From the NCBI GenBank assembly GCA_030625995.1, contig DAOUPU010000023.1:1-20322 (forward strand): DNA of 20,322 nucleotides, written 5' to 3'. The notes under the pieces were generated by a model. That model was not told where the DNA came from, ran no database searches, and saw only the letters and a list, made by a program, of their open reading frames with translations. The stretch comes from Flavobacteriaceae bacterium. GTDB lineage: Bacteria; Bacteroidota; Bacteroidia; Flavobacteriales; Flavobacteriaceae. Shown in pieces: positions 1 through 8,289 of this stretch; position 1 is the stretch's first letter, and each line of letters begins with the position of its first letter. Made by a program: the position numbers and the translations under genes.

Positions 1-942
1 GGCCTGGAAATGCTACTGCCCAATCTTGTTCTTTTTGTTTCTATACTTTACCTTTTAATATTTCTAATTATAAAGCACAATTTGGAACGCTTTTCCGGTA
101 AAAAAATTCAAAATATATTTACCCAATCTTCCTTATTCAGAAATATAAATTTTGACAATAAAAATGTAAAAGCAGATTTTGATTCATTTTTTAATCATCT
201 AAGTGATGTAATCGATAAAAAGCATGAAGAGATAGAAGAATTGCTCTCGCGTGATGATTTTAGAAGAGAGTTCTTGGGGAACGTTTCTCATGAACTAAAG
301 ACACCTTTATTTACAGCACAAGGATATATTCTAACTCTAATGGAGGGGTCGATAGATGATTTAGATCTTCAAAAAAAATATTTAGAAAGAGCTAATAGGA
401 GTATTGAACGATTGGATTTCATCGTAAAGGATTTGGACCTAATTTCGAAATTAGAATCCGGAATGAACCTCCATTATAAGAATTTCAATATTATAAAACT
501 CATTTCTGACGTTTTTGATATTTTAGAAATAAAAGCTGCGAAACGAAATATAAGACTTGATTTTGACAAGGCCTACGAATTCCCAATCTTGGTGAATGCG
601 GATGTTGAACGTATTGAACAGGTTTTAATTAATTTAATTGCAAACTCCATTAATTATGGAAAAGAAAATGGCAGTACAACAGTTGGTGTTCAATTAGTTT
701 CTAAAAATAAATTTAAAATATCAGTTTCCGACAATGGTATCGGAATCAAAGAACATAATATTCCCCGTCTATTTGAACGCTTCTATCGTGTTGATACAAG
801 CCGATCAAGAGAACAGGGGGGGTCAGGATTAGGACTCTCCATTGTAAAGCATATCATTGAAGCCCACAATCAAGAATTATTAGTAGAGAGTAAATTAGGA
901 ACGGGTTCAAAATTTTCTTTTACGCTGAATAGTGTTGCTTAA
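1..942 (+). CDS. PhoR-type sensor histidine kinase, 5'-truncated
   Basis: This is the C-terminal part of a membrane sensor kinase that autophosphorylates on His and passes the phosphate to a response regulator. Residues are counted from the ATG at 10. One hydrophobic segment (about 3-22) is followed by a linker. The H-box is SHELKTPL with the phospho-acceptor H94. The ATPase domain has an N-box (NLIANS, N212), a G1 box (DNGIGI, D241), an F-box (RLFERFYRVD, 253-262) and a G2 box (GGSGLGLSIVKH, 270-281). The frame is open to base 1, and family members usually have two N-terminal membrane segments, so the true start and first segment probably lie upstream; the ATG at 10 is likely internal. It resembles flavobacterial PhoR kinases. 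The PhoB-like repeat upstream of the next gene supports a phosphate role, but the partner regulator is not in the window and other sensor functions remain possible. Confidence 0.9.
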   Translation, partial: GLEMLLPNLVLFVSILYLLIFLIIKHNLERFSGKKIQNIFTQSSLFRNINFDNKNVKADFDSFFNHLSDVIDKKHEEIEELLSRDDFRREFLGNVSHELKTPLFTAQGYILTLMEGSIDDLDLQKKYLERANRSIERLDFIVKDLDLISKLESGMNLHYKNFNIIKLISDVFDILEIKAAKRNIRLDFDKAYEFPILVNADVERIEQVLINLIANSINYGKENGSTTVGVQLVSKNKFKISVSDNGIGIKEHNIPRLFERFYRVDTSRSREQGGSGLGLSIVKHIIEAHNQELLVESKLGTGSKFSFTLNSVA

Positions 943-1001
943 TATTCTTAAATTATAACATATTGTAATTTAGTCAATTATAATATTTTGTTTATTCCAA
1001 T

Positions 1002-1023
1002 GTTAAGTTAACGTTAAGTTATC
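1002..1023 (+). promoter_or_regulatory. 11-bp direct repeat, candidate PhoB/PhoP box
   Basis: Two adjacent 11-base units, GTTAAGTTAAC (1002-1012) and GTTAAGTTATC (1013-1023), share 10 of 11 positions, counting the final C. PhoB and PhoP regulators bind direct repeats with an 11-bp period. The pair sits directly upstream of a possible -33 element (TTTG, 1025-1028) of the small secreted protein gene, the usual place for an activator site. The gene just before it encodes a PhoR-like kinase. The repeat is seen; binding by PhoB is inferred. Confidence 0.45.
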
Positions 1024-1024
1024 G

Positions 1025-1052
1025 TTTGTTTATTGTAAATTTTCTATCTTTA
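1025..1052 (+). promoter_or_regulatory. Possible weak Bacteroidota promoter
   Basis: TTTG at 1025-1028 is followed after 16 bases by TATCTTTA at 1045-1052, which matches TAnnTTTG except at the last base. The spacer is shorter than the usual 19 or so bases. A poor core promoter right after a direct repeat would suit an activator-dependent gene. It would start transcription about 15 bases before the ATG at 1074. Confidence 0.35.
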
Positions 1053-1073
1053 TAATATAAAAAAATAAATTTT

Positions 1074-1424
1074 ATGAAAATCAGTATAGTATTATTTTTA
1101 GCATTGATGACGATTGCAATGGGATCTGCACAAGAGGTAGCTCCAAAATTTGAAAAACAAGGTGATTTAGTAAAAGCTACTTATTTTTATGAAGATGGAT
1201 CCATTAAACAAGTTGGTTTTTTTGATAATGATAAATTACACGGGGAGTGGGTGTCCTATGACAAAAGAGGCAAAAAAACTACCATCGCTCAGTATGAACA
1301 TGGTAAAAAGACCGGAACTTGGCTTGTATTAACCAATGGTATGGTTAAACAAGTAACTTATGAAGCTAACAAGGTAATAGATGTCAAAGATTTAAAAGAA
1401 ACAGATTTGGCCTTTACGGATTGA
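1074..1424 (+). CDS. Small secreted MORN-repeat protein
   Basis: A 116-residue protein with a clear signal peptide (hydrophobic MKISIVLFLALMTIAMG, probable cleavage after about SAQ at 18-20), so it is expected in the periplasm or outside the cell. The mature part carries MORN-like units built on the pattern Y-x-[ED]-G-[ST]-[IK]: around YFYEDGSIKQVGFF, then LHGEWVSYDKRGKKTTIAQY and HGKKTGTWLVL. Such units form beta-hairpins; proteins of this kind in flavobacteria are often labelled YwqK-like 'antitoxin' or MORN-variant proteins, with no proven activity. No partner toxin gene is adjacent. Placement downstream of a PhoR-like kinase and behind a PhoB-like direct repeat suggests phosphate-dependent expression. 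The family assignment is sound, the role unknown. Confidence 0.8.
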   Translation: MKISIVLFLALMTIAMGSAQEVAPKFEKQGDLVKATYFYEDGSIKQVGFFDNDKLHGEWVSYDKRGKKTTIAQYEHGKKTGTWLVLTNGMVKQVTYEANKVIDVKDLKETDLAFTD

Positions 1425-1446
1425 TTTCTTTGAAGATATCCGTAAA
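1413..1446 (+). terminator. Inverted repeat between convergent genes, possible terminator
   Basis: TTTACGGAT (1413-1421) pairs perfectly with ATCCGTAAA (1438-1446) across a 16-base loop. The left arm lies in the last codons of the MORN protein gene, its TGA falls in the loop, and the right arm is followed by ATTTTAG. It lies between two convergent genes and could end transcription from both sides. The long loop and the lack of a long T-run keep confidence moderate. Confidence 0.45.
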
Positions 1447-1498
1447 ATTTTAGATAGAGCAACTTCAATACATCACATCTGAGAACCATCTTTGAAAA

Positions 1499-2077
1499 TC
1501 AAATTTTTTTCACATACTTTGTAATAATTACTATTTGAGTAGGGCCAACCTTTCCTTCAATATATTCAGCATTATCAGGGTCCAATGAAATTCTGCGTAC
1601 AGCAGTTCCTTGCTTTGCCACCATACTGGATCCTTTAACTTTTAGATCTTTTACCAAAACAACATTATCCCCAGTCTGTAAAACTACACCATTAATGTCC
1701 CTATGAATAATCCTATCACTTTCTGCCAATCCTTCACCTGTTTCTTTTGCCCACTTTAACGTTTCTTCATCCAAGTATAACATATCCAATAGATCTTGTG
1801 GCCAATCTTCGTCCTTCAAGCGAGAAAGCATTCTCCAGGCCACTGCCTGTACCGCTGAAAATTCACTCCACATACTATCGTTTAAACATCTCCAGTGATT
1901 AGCGTCTGTCTCTTCAGGATTATTGATTTGATTGATACAAGTTACGCAAGCGAGTAAACTCCCATCTATCCCACCAGTAGAAACCGGAGGTACCTCATAA
2001 ATTTTTAAATCATTCGTTGCACTGCATAATTCACATTTTGATCCACTACGTTCATTTAGCTGTTGAATTAAACTCAT
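1499..2077 (-). CDS. PhnA/YjdM-family zinc-ribbon protein
   Basis: A 192-residue cytoplasmic protein. The N-terminus has a zinc ribbon with two CxxC pairs (C15/C18 in KCELC and C44/C47 in LACVTC). The C-terminal 70 or so residues form the typical PhnA domain: RDINGVVLQTGDNVVLVKDL, then VKGSS and GTAVRRI, ending in a beta-rich region (KVGPTQIVIIT). In E. coli the family member was named for its position near the phosphonate operon, but it is not needed for phosphonate use and its role is unknown; it is distinct from phosphonoacetate hydrolase, which shares the name. The gene is monocistronic by layout, convergent with the MORN gene and divergent from the acetyltransferase gene, with a good promoter of its own about 15 bases of leader upstream. 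Confidence 0.88.
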   Translation of the reverse strand: MSLIQQLNERSGSKCELCSATNDLKIYEVPPVSTGGIDGSLLACVTCINQINNPEETDANHWRCLNDSMWSEFSAVQAVAWRMLSRLKDEDWPQDLLDMLYLDEETLKWAKETGEGLAESDRIIHRDINGVVLQTGDNVVLVKDLKVKGSSMVAKQGTAVRRISLDPDNAEYIEGKVGPTQIVIITKYVKKI

Positions 2078-2098
2078 TTTAATCGCTTTTTAGATTGG

Positions 2099-2130
2099 CA
2101 AAACTACATTTTATATGCTCTAAGCACAAA
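2099..2130 (-). promoter_or_regulatory. Near-consensus Bacteroidota promoter for the PhnA-family gene
   Basis: On the minus strand, TTTG (complement of 2127-2130) is followed after 20 bases by TAGTTTTG (complement of 2099-2106), a full match to TAnnTTTG. Transcription would start near 2092, giving a leader of about 15 bases before the ATG whose first base is 2077. Confidence 0.65.
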
Positions 2131-2173
2131 CTAAATGAATTATGATTATTTTTGACCTTCTAATAAGTGAATT

Positions 2174-2677
2174 ATGATCCTAGAAACAGAACGATTGATA
2201 ATTTCAGAATTATCTATTGAGGATGCTCCCTTCTTTTACGATCTGGTCAACGATCCAGCCTGGATACAGTTTATAGGGGATAAAGATGTAAAAACTATTA
2301 GTGATGCTGAAAATTATCTCAGCACTAAAATAATTCCGAGCTACAAAAAAAATGGTTTTGGCTTTTATTTGGTTTCTGATAAAAAGCAGAATCTGCCTTT
2401 AGGAATAAGTGGTTTGGTTGACAGAGATGGTTTGGAAAATGTTGATGTTGGGTATGCCTTTTTGCCAAATTTCAGAGGTAAAGGCTACGCATTTGAAGCG
2501 ACAAAAGCCATCCTGGCCTTTGCCAAAAATACACTTCATTTAGACCCCGTTGTTGCAATAACTAATTTAGATAATAAAAAATCCTGCCAATTATTGGAGC
2601 GCTTAGGCTTGAAATTTGATAAAATTATTCAATTAGCAGATGATCCCGGAAAATGTAGATTATATCGTACCGTTTGA
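2174..2677 (+). CDS. GNAT-family N-acetyltransferase (RimJ/RimL-like)
   Basis: A 167-residue protein with the full GNAT fold. It opens with LETERLIISELSIEDAPFFYDLVND, as in RimJ/RimL-type acetyltransferases. The acetyl-CoA-binding motif A is VDVGYAFLPNFRGKGYAFEA, about residues 95-114, with the R-G-K-G-Y-A pyrophosphate loop. Motif B follows (NLDNKKSCQLLERLGLKF), including the N-x-x-S-x-x-x-x-E-x-x-G pattern. The acceptor could be a protein N-terminus, an amine metabolite or an antibiotic; the sequence does not say which. A TATTTTTG element (2147-2154) fits the -7 consensus, but I see no matching -33 box. It stands alone, divergent from the PhnA-family gene. Confidence 0.88.
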   Translation: MILETERLIISELSIEDAPFFYDLVNDPAWIQFIGDKDVKTISDAENYLSTKIIPSYKKNGFGFYLVSDKKQNLPLGISGLVDRDGLENVDVGYAFLPNFRGKGYAFEATKAILAFAKNTLHLDPVVAITNLDNKKSCQLLERLGLKFDKIIQLADDPGKCRLYRTV

Positions 2678-2758
2678 AGCCAAATAATTTTTCCCTACTC
2701 GATTTTAACAAAACTTTAGTATTCTGCAATGTAACAATTCAGTGATTTTAACCGTTTT

Positions 2759-2777
2759 ATAAGGTTATAAACCTTAT
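2759..2777. promoter_or_regulatory. Perfect inverted repeat just before the DUF4407 start
   Basis: ATAAGGTT (2759-2766) and AACCTTAT (2770-2777) are exact reverse complements separated by ATA. The repeat ends four bases before the ATG at 2782. It could be a repressor operator or, in the mRNA, a hairpin covering the ribosome landing site. Confidence 0.45.
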
Positions 2778-2781
2778 ACTA

Positions 2782-3885
2782 ATGATCAAGCAATTCTTTT
2801 GGATGTGCTCTGGCGCAGACCCCGATCTTCTTAATGAGAGCCCAAAATCTGAACAAATAAAATACGCCGGGATAGGCGGAACAGTGTTCTTCACAGCTGT
2901 GATGGCCTTTATATCTGGTTCTTATGCCCTATTTACAGTTTTTGATAATATGTACATCGCCATAGCTTTTGGTATTGTCTGGGGCTTGCTGATTTTTAAT
3001 TTGGATAGGTTTATTGTCTCAACAATTAAAAAACAAGATAATTTTTGGAAAGAATTTTTACAAGCATCTCCTAGAATAATCTTAGCCATGATCATTGCCG
3101 TTGTTATTTCAAAGCCATTGGAGATCAAAATTTTTGAGAAAGAAATAAATCAGGTATTATTGGAACAAAAGAATGCATTGACACTTCAGAATCAAAATCA
3201 AATTGCACAACAATATTCGCCGGAAATACTCCGTGTGGAGAACGAAATAGAGGCATTGAAAACTAATGTCGATACTAAAGAAAAAGAAGTTAATGATCTG
3301 TATGAAACCTATATCGCAGAAGCCGAAGGTAGAAAAGGAACTCTCCTTTTAGGTAAGGGTCCGGTTTACAAAGAAAAGAGAGAAAAACATGATGCTTTAT
3401 TACAAGAGTTACAACAATTAAAAGAATCTAATAAATTAAAAATTACGGAAAAAGAAACGACCCTTGTGGATCTTCGAGGAAAACAAAAAGAACAAATAGC
3501 TGTCAGTCAGCCTATTATTGATGGATTTGATGGTTTAATGGCAAGAATAAATGCGATAGGTCAATTGGCCTGGTTACCATCATTTTTTATATTACTATTA
3601 TTTTTAGCAATTGAAACCGCGCCCGTTTTGGCAAAACTTTTGGCTCCAAAAGGTGCTTATGATCTAAAATTCCAAGACCAGGAAGATGCTCTTCTGGTTT
3701 GGGTAACACAACAAAAAAATCAGCGAGCGGAACTACTCAAAACAGACAATTCTCTGAATGAAAAAGTTTATTATGATGTTGCAGAGGATGAGGAAGTTTA
3801 TGCCTACAAAAAACAAAAAGCCAAGGAATTGATGCAGTTACAATCCGATGTCTTTTATAACAAACAAAAGAAGATTATGTCCTAA
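2782..3885 (+). CDS. DUF4407 membrane protein with coiled coil
   Basis: A 367-residue inner-membrane protein of the DUF4407 family, function unknown. It begins MIKQFFWMCSGADPDLL, typical of the family. Membrane segments are visible at about 30-52, 57-74 and 97-113. A long charged, heptad-rich stretch (about 118-240, many E/K/Q, including IEALKTNVDTKEKEVNDLYE) should form a coiled coil. A fourth membrane segment (about 262-284, WLPSFFILLLFLAIETAPVL) is followed by a cytoplasmic tail. Family members commonly have this arrangement of three segments, a coiled-coil loop and one further segment. The gene is separate from its neighbours (104 bases after the acetyltransferase, convergent with the glycosidase, 19-base gap) and has an inverted repeat directly before its ATG. 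No function can be assigned from context. Confidence 0.88.
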   Translation: MIKQFFWMCSGADPDLLNESPKSEQIKYAGIGGTVFFTAVMAFISGSYALFTVFDNMYIAIAFGIVWGLLIFNLDRFIVSTIKKQDNFWKEFLQASPRIILAMIIAVVISKPLEIKIFEKEINQVLLEQKNALTLQNQNQIAQQYSPEILRVENEIEALKTNVDTKEKEVNDLYETYIAEAEGRKGTLLLGKGPVYKEKREKHDALLQELQQLKESNKLKITEKETTLVDLRGKQKEQIAVSQPIIDGFDGLMARINAIGQLAWLPSFFILLLFLAIETAPVLAKLLAPKGAYDLKFQDQEDALLVWVTQQKNQRAELLKTDNSLNEKVYYDVAEDEEVYAYKKQKAKELMQLQSDVFYNKQKKIMS

Positions 3886-3904
3886 GATCTATTACGATTT
3901 AGTT

Positions 3905-6496
3905 TTATTCCAGTCGCAGATCTACAATACTTATACCATGTCTGTCTTCCAGTTGGTCCTTAGGTATTTCCGGACCAATTGAAAATTGAATACTTTCAAC
4001 TTTTGATAAATTAAAGGTTGTATCCATATTGTGCTCCAAATAATAGGGTAAAAAAGTTGGGTAAGGCCTAGGTAGAGTAACTGTTTTCACAGGTTTTAAG
4101 TTTTGAAGTGGTATATAATAATCCTTTAACTCCTCTCCAATTACTATAACATCTCCAAAAGCGGAACCATCATCCATAACTAGAGCAACTTGAATTTTGC
4201 AAGTTTTCCCATTGAGGGACCTCCCATGAAAAACAATTTTTTCTTTAGATGCCAGATCTCCCTTTCTCTCTTGAATTCTATCTAATATAAAATGCTTGAA
4301 GGAATAGTCATAACTCGGTTTGACAAATTTATTTTCATTATCAATAATAAATAATTTTTCAATGTTTATCTGGTATTCTGCCTCACCATAATTTTCCGTG
4401 GGTATAAGTTTAAAAGTATTACGCCATTGTCGTACTAATACATCAGAGTCATTAATTGCACTAAACAAATATATTGGATTTGACCTTGGTACTATTCTAA
4501 CTTTATAGGGTTTTCTGTCATAAAAATCCCATTCAAAAGGACGTCCTTCCTTCTCAGCTGGAAAGGTCATAAAATTGTCCTCATCAGATTGAACTATAAT
4601 ATTATAGTTTAAAAATCCCACATTTATATTTTTTGCTGGAATGGTCGCAGTATAATTATAACCATTAGTTTTAACCATTTCCATACTATTTGCTTTAAAA
4701 CCTGTATAGAAATTCAATGTGACTTTTTCTGGTTCTTTGGAATCAACAATTTGGACATTTATTTTTAGATCTGTGTTTTCTGTAACCTCTTCCGGAGGAT
4801 TATGTCGAAGCCAGAGTTTGGTAACGTTATCCTCCGGAGCAAAAAAATCATTTAGTTTATTCAAGCCAAAATCATCAGAAGCGGACCAATTTTTATTTGA
4901 TCCCTTTCTACTAATAATATAGATTCCCGGTTTTATAGAAAAAGTATTGCGGTCAACAGTTGAGATAAAGCTATTTCTTGTATTAATCGTTTCTATTGCA
5001 AAATTTTCGGTTAAATCCTTTATATTAAGAGTCATATTGTGCTCGTTCCATTTTACAACTCCAATCGTTTTTTTGGAGCTATTTCGTCCAAATGGGTTGT
5101 TTACCCAGATGGCATCCGGTAATACTTCCAGCCTCCATACCCCTCTATCAATCTTATCCAGAAAGTATGCCCCCTGTCCATCATATTTCACGACAACTGA
5201 ATTGCCATAACCTGCAATCATTTCCAATTTCTTTTCATTCTTAGGAGTCGTGGTATTAGAATTTGTATAAATAAATTTCTTTTCAGAATTATATTCTGCC
5301 ATATCCTGACTATAATCTACCTTAAATTCATCAAATGAAGTGTTTTTCGGATATGTTCCAAAGTCTTTATACATAGGTATTTTATGAAATATTTCTGAGC
5401 ATATCATTAAGCTTAAGGCTTTCTGAGGTGTATAAATCAAATTCATATAGTGAGTATTGTACTCAGTATTTGATTGAGCCATGAAAGTAGGGTCATAAGC
5501 AAAATGTGTAGCTAATTGAATCCCTGCTTCTCGAAAACTTCTTGCCATTGCCGGATAGATGTATGATCTTCCAACATCGGCTGCGTCAAATTCATAAACT
5601 AGTTTAGCGCCTTTATACTTCTTGATGATATCCTCAAATGGTATTTCATAGCTATCTGCATTGGGTAAAAGATTTCCTGATAATTCACGTTGGTATCCTA
5701 ATCCAGTTGGGTACCACTGAAAGGTTCCTCCTTGTATGTTTCCTTTAAAATAGGCATCCATAAAATGAACTCCATGACTTACATTGTAAAAAATTGGTTT
5801 TTTTGTTCCGGTTCTACGCATGGCATCTGTCATGCCTCTTACAAATTTTGTAACATTTTCTGCCTCCCCACGATGGTGAGGTTCATTACTCACTTCAAAC
5901 GCTATAATATTTGGTTCGTTCTTATAGGCAACACTTGTATACGGATTGATATGATTTAAAAACTGATAGAGATAATTCTGCTGTGCTTTGATAGCATCGG
6001 GATTGGTAAGACACTCATCCTTACCATATTTATTTGAAAATCCGGGAGTATCCGAATCGGGTTCAGGCCATCCATCTCCCCAAAAAGCAATAGGTGTAAT
6101 CACATAATTGATATTCTTCTCTTTTAACCTATTTAATAAATAATCAAAGGTGTCTAAATATTCATTCTCTAATAAATTCCCCAGGGAGTCACTGATCTGG
6201 GTGTCCCACACATGTAGGCGATATAGATCAAATCCTAATCTTGAAAAATGATAGACATCATTATCAATTGCTTTTTTAGGGTCTACAGCCAGCCTCTTTG
6301 CAGTACGATAGGCATGAGCAAATGGGACCGTGTAATTCACTCCAAAACCTTTTACTTCCTTTCTGGAATTTTCCCAGCGCATCGCTCCATTTTTATCTAT
6401 ATAAACATCTCCTTTTTCTGAATCCATTTGGGACTGAGCGAAAAAAGAAAATAAAAATATAGTTAAAATATACAGGTGTTTCTGAATGTCAATCAT
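3905..6496 (-). CDS. Secreted clan GH-A glycoside hydrolase, probable galactan-acting
   Basis: An 863-residue enzyme with an N-terminal signal peptide (LYILTIFLFSFFAQSQ, cleavage near 21-23), so exported. The first 400 or so residues form a GH-A TIM barrel: RLHVWDTQ (94-101) at an early strand, AFEVSNEPHH with acid/base candidate E205 after N204, and LVYEFDAADVGR with nucleophile candidate E302. The C-terminal half is beta-rich, probably carbohydrate-binding or sandwich domains. The barrel recalls GH5-like enzymes, but the large size and the neighbours (galactokinase, galactose symporter, GH53 galactanase) point to a beta-galactosidase or exo-galactanase; GH147, which includes a galactan-acting beta-galactosidase of similar size, is one candidate. 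It follows the symporter gene by 17 bases and is the last gene of the minus-strand operon. Clan is fairly sure, family and substrate inferred. Confidence 0.78.
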   Translation of the reverse strand: MIDIQKHLYILTIFLFSFFAQSQMDSEKGDVYIDKNGAMRWENSRKEVKGFGVNYTVPFAHAYRTAKRLAVDPKKAIDNDVYHFSRLGFDLYRLHVWDTQISDSLGNLLENEYLDTFDYLLNRLKEKNINYVITPIAFWGDGWPEPDSDTPGFSNKYGKDECLTNPDAIKAQQNYLYQFLNHINPYTSVAYKNEPNIIAFEVSNEPHHRGEAENVTKFVRGMTDAMRRTGTKKPIFYNVSHGVHFMDAYFKGNIQGGTFQWYPTGLGYQRELSGNLLPNADSYEIPFEDIIKKYKGAKLVYEFDAADVGRSYIYPAMARSFREAGIQLATHFAYDPTFMAQSNTEYNTHYMNLIYTPQKALSLMICSEIFHKIPMYKDFGTYPKNTSFDEFKVDYSQDMAEYNSEKKFIYTNSNTTTPKNEKKLEMIAGYGNSVVVKYDGQGAYFLDKIDRGVWRLEVLPDAIWVNNPFGRNSSKKTIGVVKWNEHNMTLNIKDLTENFAIETINTRNSFISTVDRNTFSIKPGIYIISRKGSNKNWSASDDFGLNKLNDFFAPEDNVTKLWLRHNPPEEVTENTDLKINVQIVDSKEPEKVTLNFYTGFKANSMEMVKTNGYNYTATIPAKNINVGFLNYNIIVQSDEDNFMTFPAEKEGRPFEWDFYDRKPYKVRIVPRSNPIYLFSAINDSDVLVRQWRNTFKLIPTENYGEAEYQINIEKLFIIDNENKFVKPSYDYSFKHFILDRIQERKGDLASKEKIVFHGRSLNGKTCKIQVALVMDDGSAFGDVIVIGEELKDYYIPLQNLKPVKTVTLPRPYPTFLPYYLEHNMDTTFNLSKVESIQFSIGPEIPKDQLEDRHGISIVDLRLE

Positions 6497-6513
6497 TTGT
6501 ATGTTTTAATGTT

Positions 6514-8166
6514 CTATTTCCAAAATAAAGAGTATAAGACAACAAGTATAATCATAATTGTGAAGGCTCCAATATTAAATTTAGGGTTGGTTTTGAACAA
6601 GTTCCTTGAGATTGGAATGGCCTTGGAATCGTCAACTCCCTTATTTTCATACAGACTGACCAACACAATTACTAACATAGTTAGAATGCAGGTATACCCC
6701 ATTTGATCCATAAAAGGAATATCGACAAAAAATATACTCGTCGACCATCCTTTAGGAGCTACTTTAAAATACATAGCAATTGGAATGGAGGCAAGAGCTC
6801 CGATGATTGCGCCCTTGTTCGTGGTTTTTTTCCAGAATAACCCTAACAAGAAGACCGCCAAAATACCGGGACTAACAACACCTGTATACTCTTGTATAAA
6901 TTGGAAAGCCTGATCAATTCCTCCTAGCAAAGGAGCCATGATGCTTGCAATTATTAATGCAATAGCTGCAGAAATCCTACCTACATTTACCGTAGTTTTA
7001 TCGCTTGCATTTTTATTGATGTACTGTCTGTAAATATCCATTGTAAAAATGGTAGAAGTGGAATTCAACATGGAGGCCAGGGAAGAAACAATAGCTGCTG
7101 TTAATGCTGCAAAAGCGACACCTTTTAATCCAACAGGTAAAAATTGCAACAACCAGGGGTAGGCCTTATCTGCTTGTTCTACAGAGGGTAAATTTTTAAG
7201 TCCGGCTTCTCCTAATCTTTCCATTATTTCCGGATCATGAATCATTACATAGGCAGCGATACCAGGAATAACAACAATTAACGGAATGACTAATTTTAAA
7301 AAAGCCGCTAGTATAATACCTTTTTGTGCTTCAGCTAGCGATTTAGCGGCAAGAGTTCTCTGAATAATATATTGATTGAATCCCCAATAATACAGATTCG
7401 CAACCCACATTCCTCCAACCAAAACTCCCAGACCCGGCAAGTTTTTATATTCCGGATTGGATGTGTCTAAGATCATTGCAAATCTTTCCGGAACGGCATC
7501 ATAGACAGTTTTTAATCCTTGAACTACGCCTTCTCCATCAGACACCGTATTTAGCGCTATATATGTTGTTGCCAACCCTCCTAAAATCAAAAACACCACC
7601 TGAATAACGTCTGTCCAGGCAACAGCCGAAAGGCCACCATATAATGAATACGCAGCTGCAAACAAGGCCAAGCCAATAACACCATAGATCATTGGAATTC
7701 CCATAATAGTTTCCAGGGCCAGAGAGCCTAAATATAAAACGGTAGCCAAATTCACGAAAACATAAAGGGCTATCCAAAAAACAGCCAGTATGGTTTTTAA
7801 ATTTGTTGAATATCGTTGTTCCACAAACTCTGGGATGGTATAGATTCCTTTCTCAATAAAGATTGGTAAAAAGTATTTACCGACAATAATTAGTGTTATT
7901 GCACCCATCCACTCATAGGAAGCAATTGCTAATCCTGAAGCAAAACCAGAACCGGACATCCCTATAAATTGCTCTGCTGAAATATTTGCTGCAATTAACG
8001 AAGCTCCTATTGCCCACCACGGCAGGGATTTGCCAGCTAAGAAGTAGTCCTCAGCATTTTTTTGATGTCCTTTTTTATCTCTTGAAACCCATAATCCCAC
8101 TCCTAAAATCAATAAAGCATATGCTATAAAGATAAAATAGTCTAAAGTGCCAAAATTGGTGGTCAT
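6514..8166 (-). CDS. Na+/galactose (glucose) symporter, vSGLT-like SSS family
   Basis: A 550-residue inner-membrane symporter with about 14 hydrophobic helices. It resembles the Vibrio parahaemolyticus galactose transporter vSGLT closely, with motifs such as AANISAEQFIGMSGSG and NLYYWGFNQYIIQRTLAAKS. With a constant offset of three, the known vSGLT sugar-site residues Q69, E88, N260, K294 and Q428 fall on Q66, E85, N257, K291 and Q425 here. Gate residues Y263/W264 fall on Y260/W261, and the Na+-site serines 364/365 on S361/S362. vSGLT S91 corresponds to G88 here. It should import galactose (or glucose) with Na+. It sits between galactokinase and the secreted glycosidase in one probable operon, matching the path from extracellular galactose to galactose-1-phosphate. 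vSGLT numbering is recalled, not aligned by program. Confidence 0.92.
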   Translation of the reverse strand: MTTNFGTLDYFIFIAYALLILGVGLWVSRDKKGHQKNAEDYFLAGKSLPWWAIGASLIAANISAEQFIGMSGSGFASGLAIASYEWMGAITLIIVGKYFLPIFIEKGIYTIPEFVEQRYSTNLKTILAVFWIALYVFVNLATVLYLGSLALETIMGIPMIYGVIGLALFAAAYSLYGGLSAVAWTDVIQVVFLILGGLATTYIALNTVSDGEGVVQGLKTVYDAVPERFAMILDTSNPEYKNLPGLGVLVGGMWVANLYYWGFNQYIIQRTLAAKSLAEAQKGIILAAFLKLVIPLIVVIPGIAAYVMIHDPEIMERLGEAGLKNLPSVEQADKAYPWLLQFLPVGLKGVAFAALTAAIVSSLASMLNSTSTIFTMDIYRQYINKNASDKTTVNVGRISAAIALIIASIMAPLLGGIDQAFQFIQEYTGVVSPGILAVFLLGLFWKKTTNKGAIIGALASIPIAMYFKVAPKGWSTSIFFVDIPFMDQMGYTCILTMLVIVLVSLYENKGVDDSKAIPISRNLFKTNPKFNIGAFTIMIILVVLYSLFWK

Positions 8167-8289
8167 TCTCTTTAATTTTTATTTGTTATTGTCTGTACTC
8201 AAAGGAAGCAATCTCATATAAATTTATCTTTGTAGCTATCACAATTCTTTCATAATATCCCCTGGTTAATTTGAACTAAAATATTGACT

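Noticed and set aside
816..822. Run of seven G in the histidine kinase G2 box, a possible phase-variation tract.
   Set aside because: It encodes the Gly-Gly of a conserved ATP-lid motif, is short, and the frame is intact; codon choice explains it.
1074..1424. Antitoxin of a toxin-antitoxin pair, a label often given to YwqK-like MORN proteins.
   Set aside because: It has an export signal and no adjacent toxin gene.
1499..2077. Phosphonate degradation gene (phosphonoacetate hydrolase).
   Set aside because: The protein is the zinc-ribbon PhnA/YjdM family, which shares only the name with that hydrolase; no other phosphonate genes are nearby.
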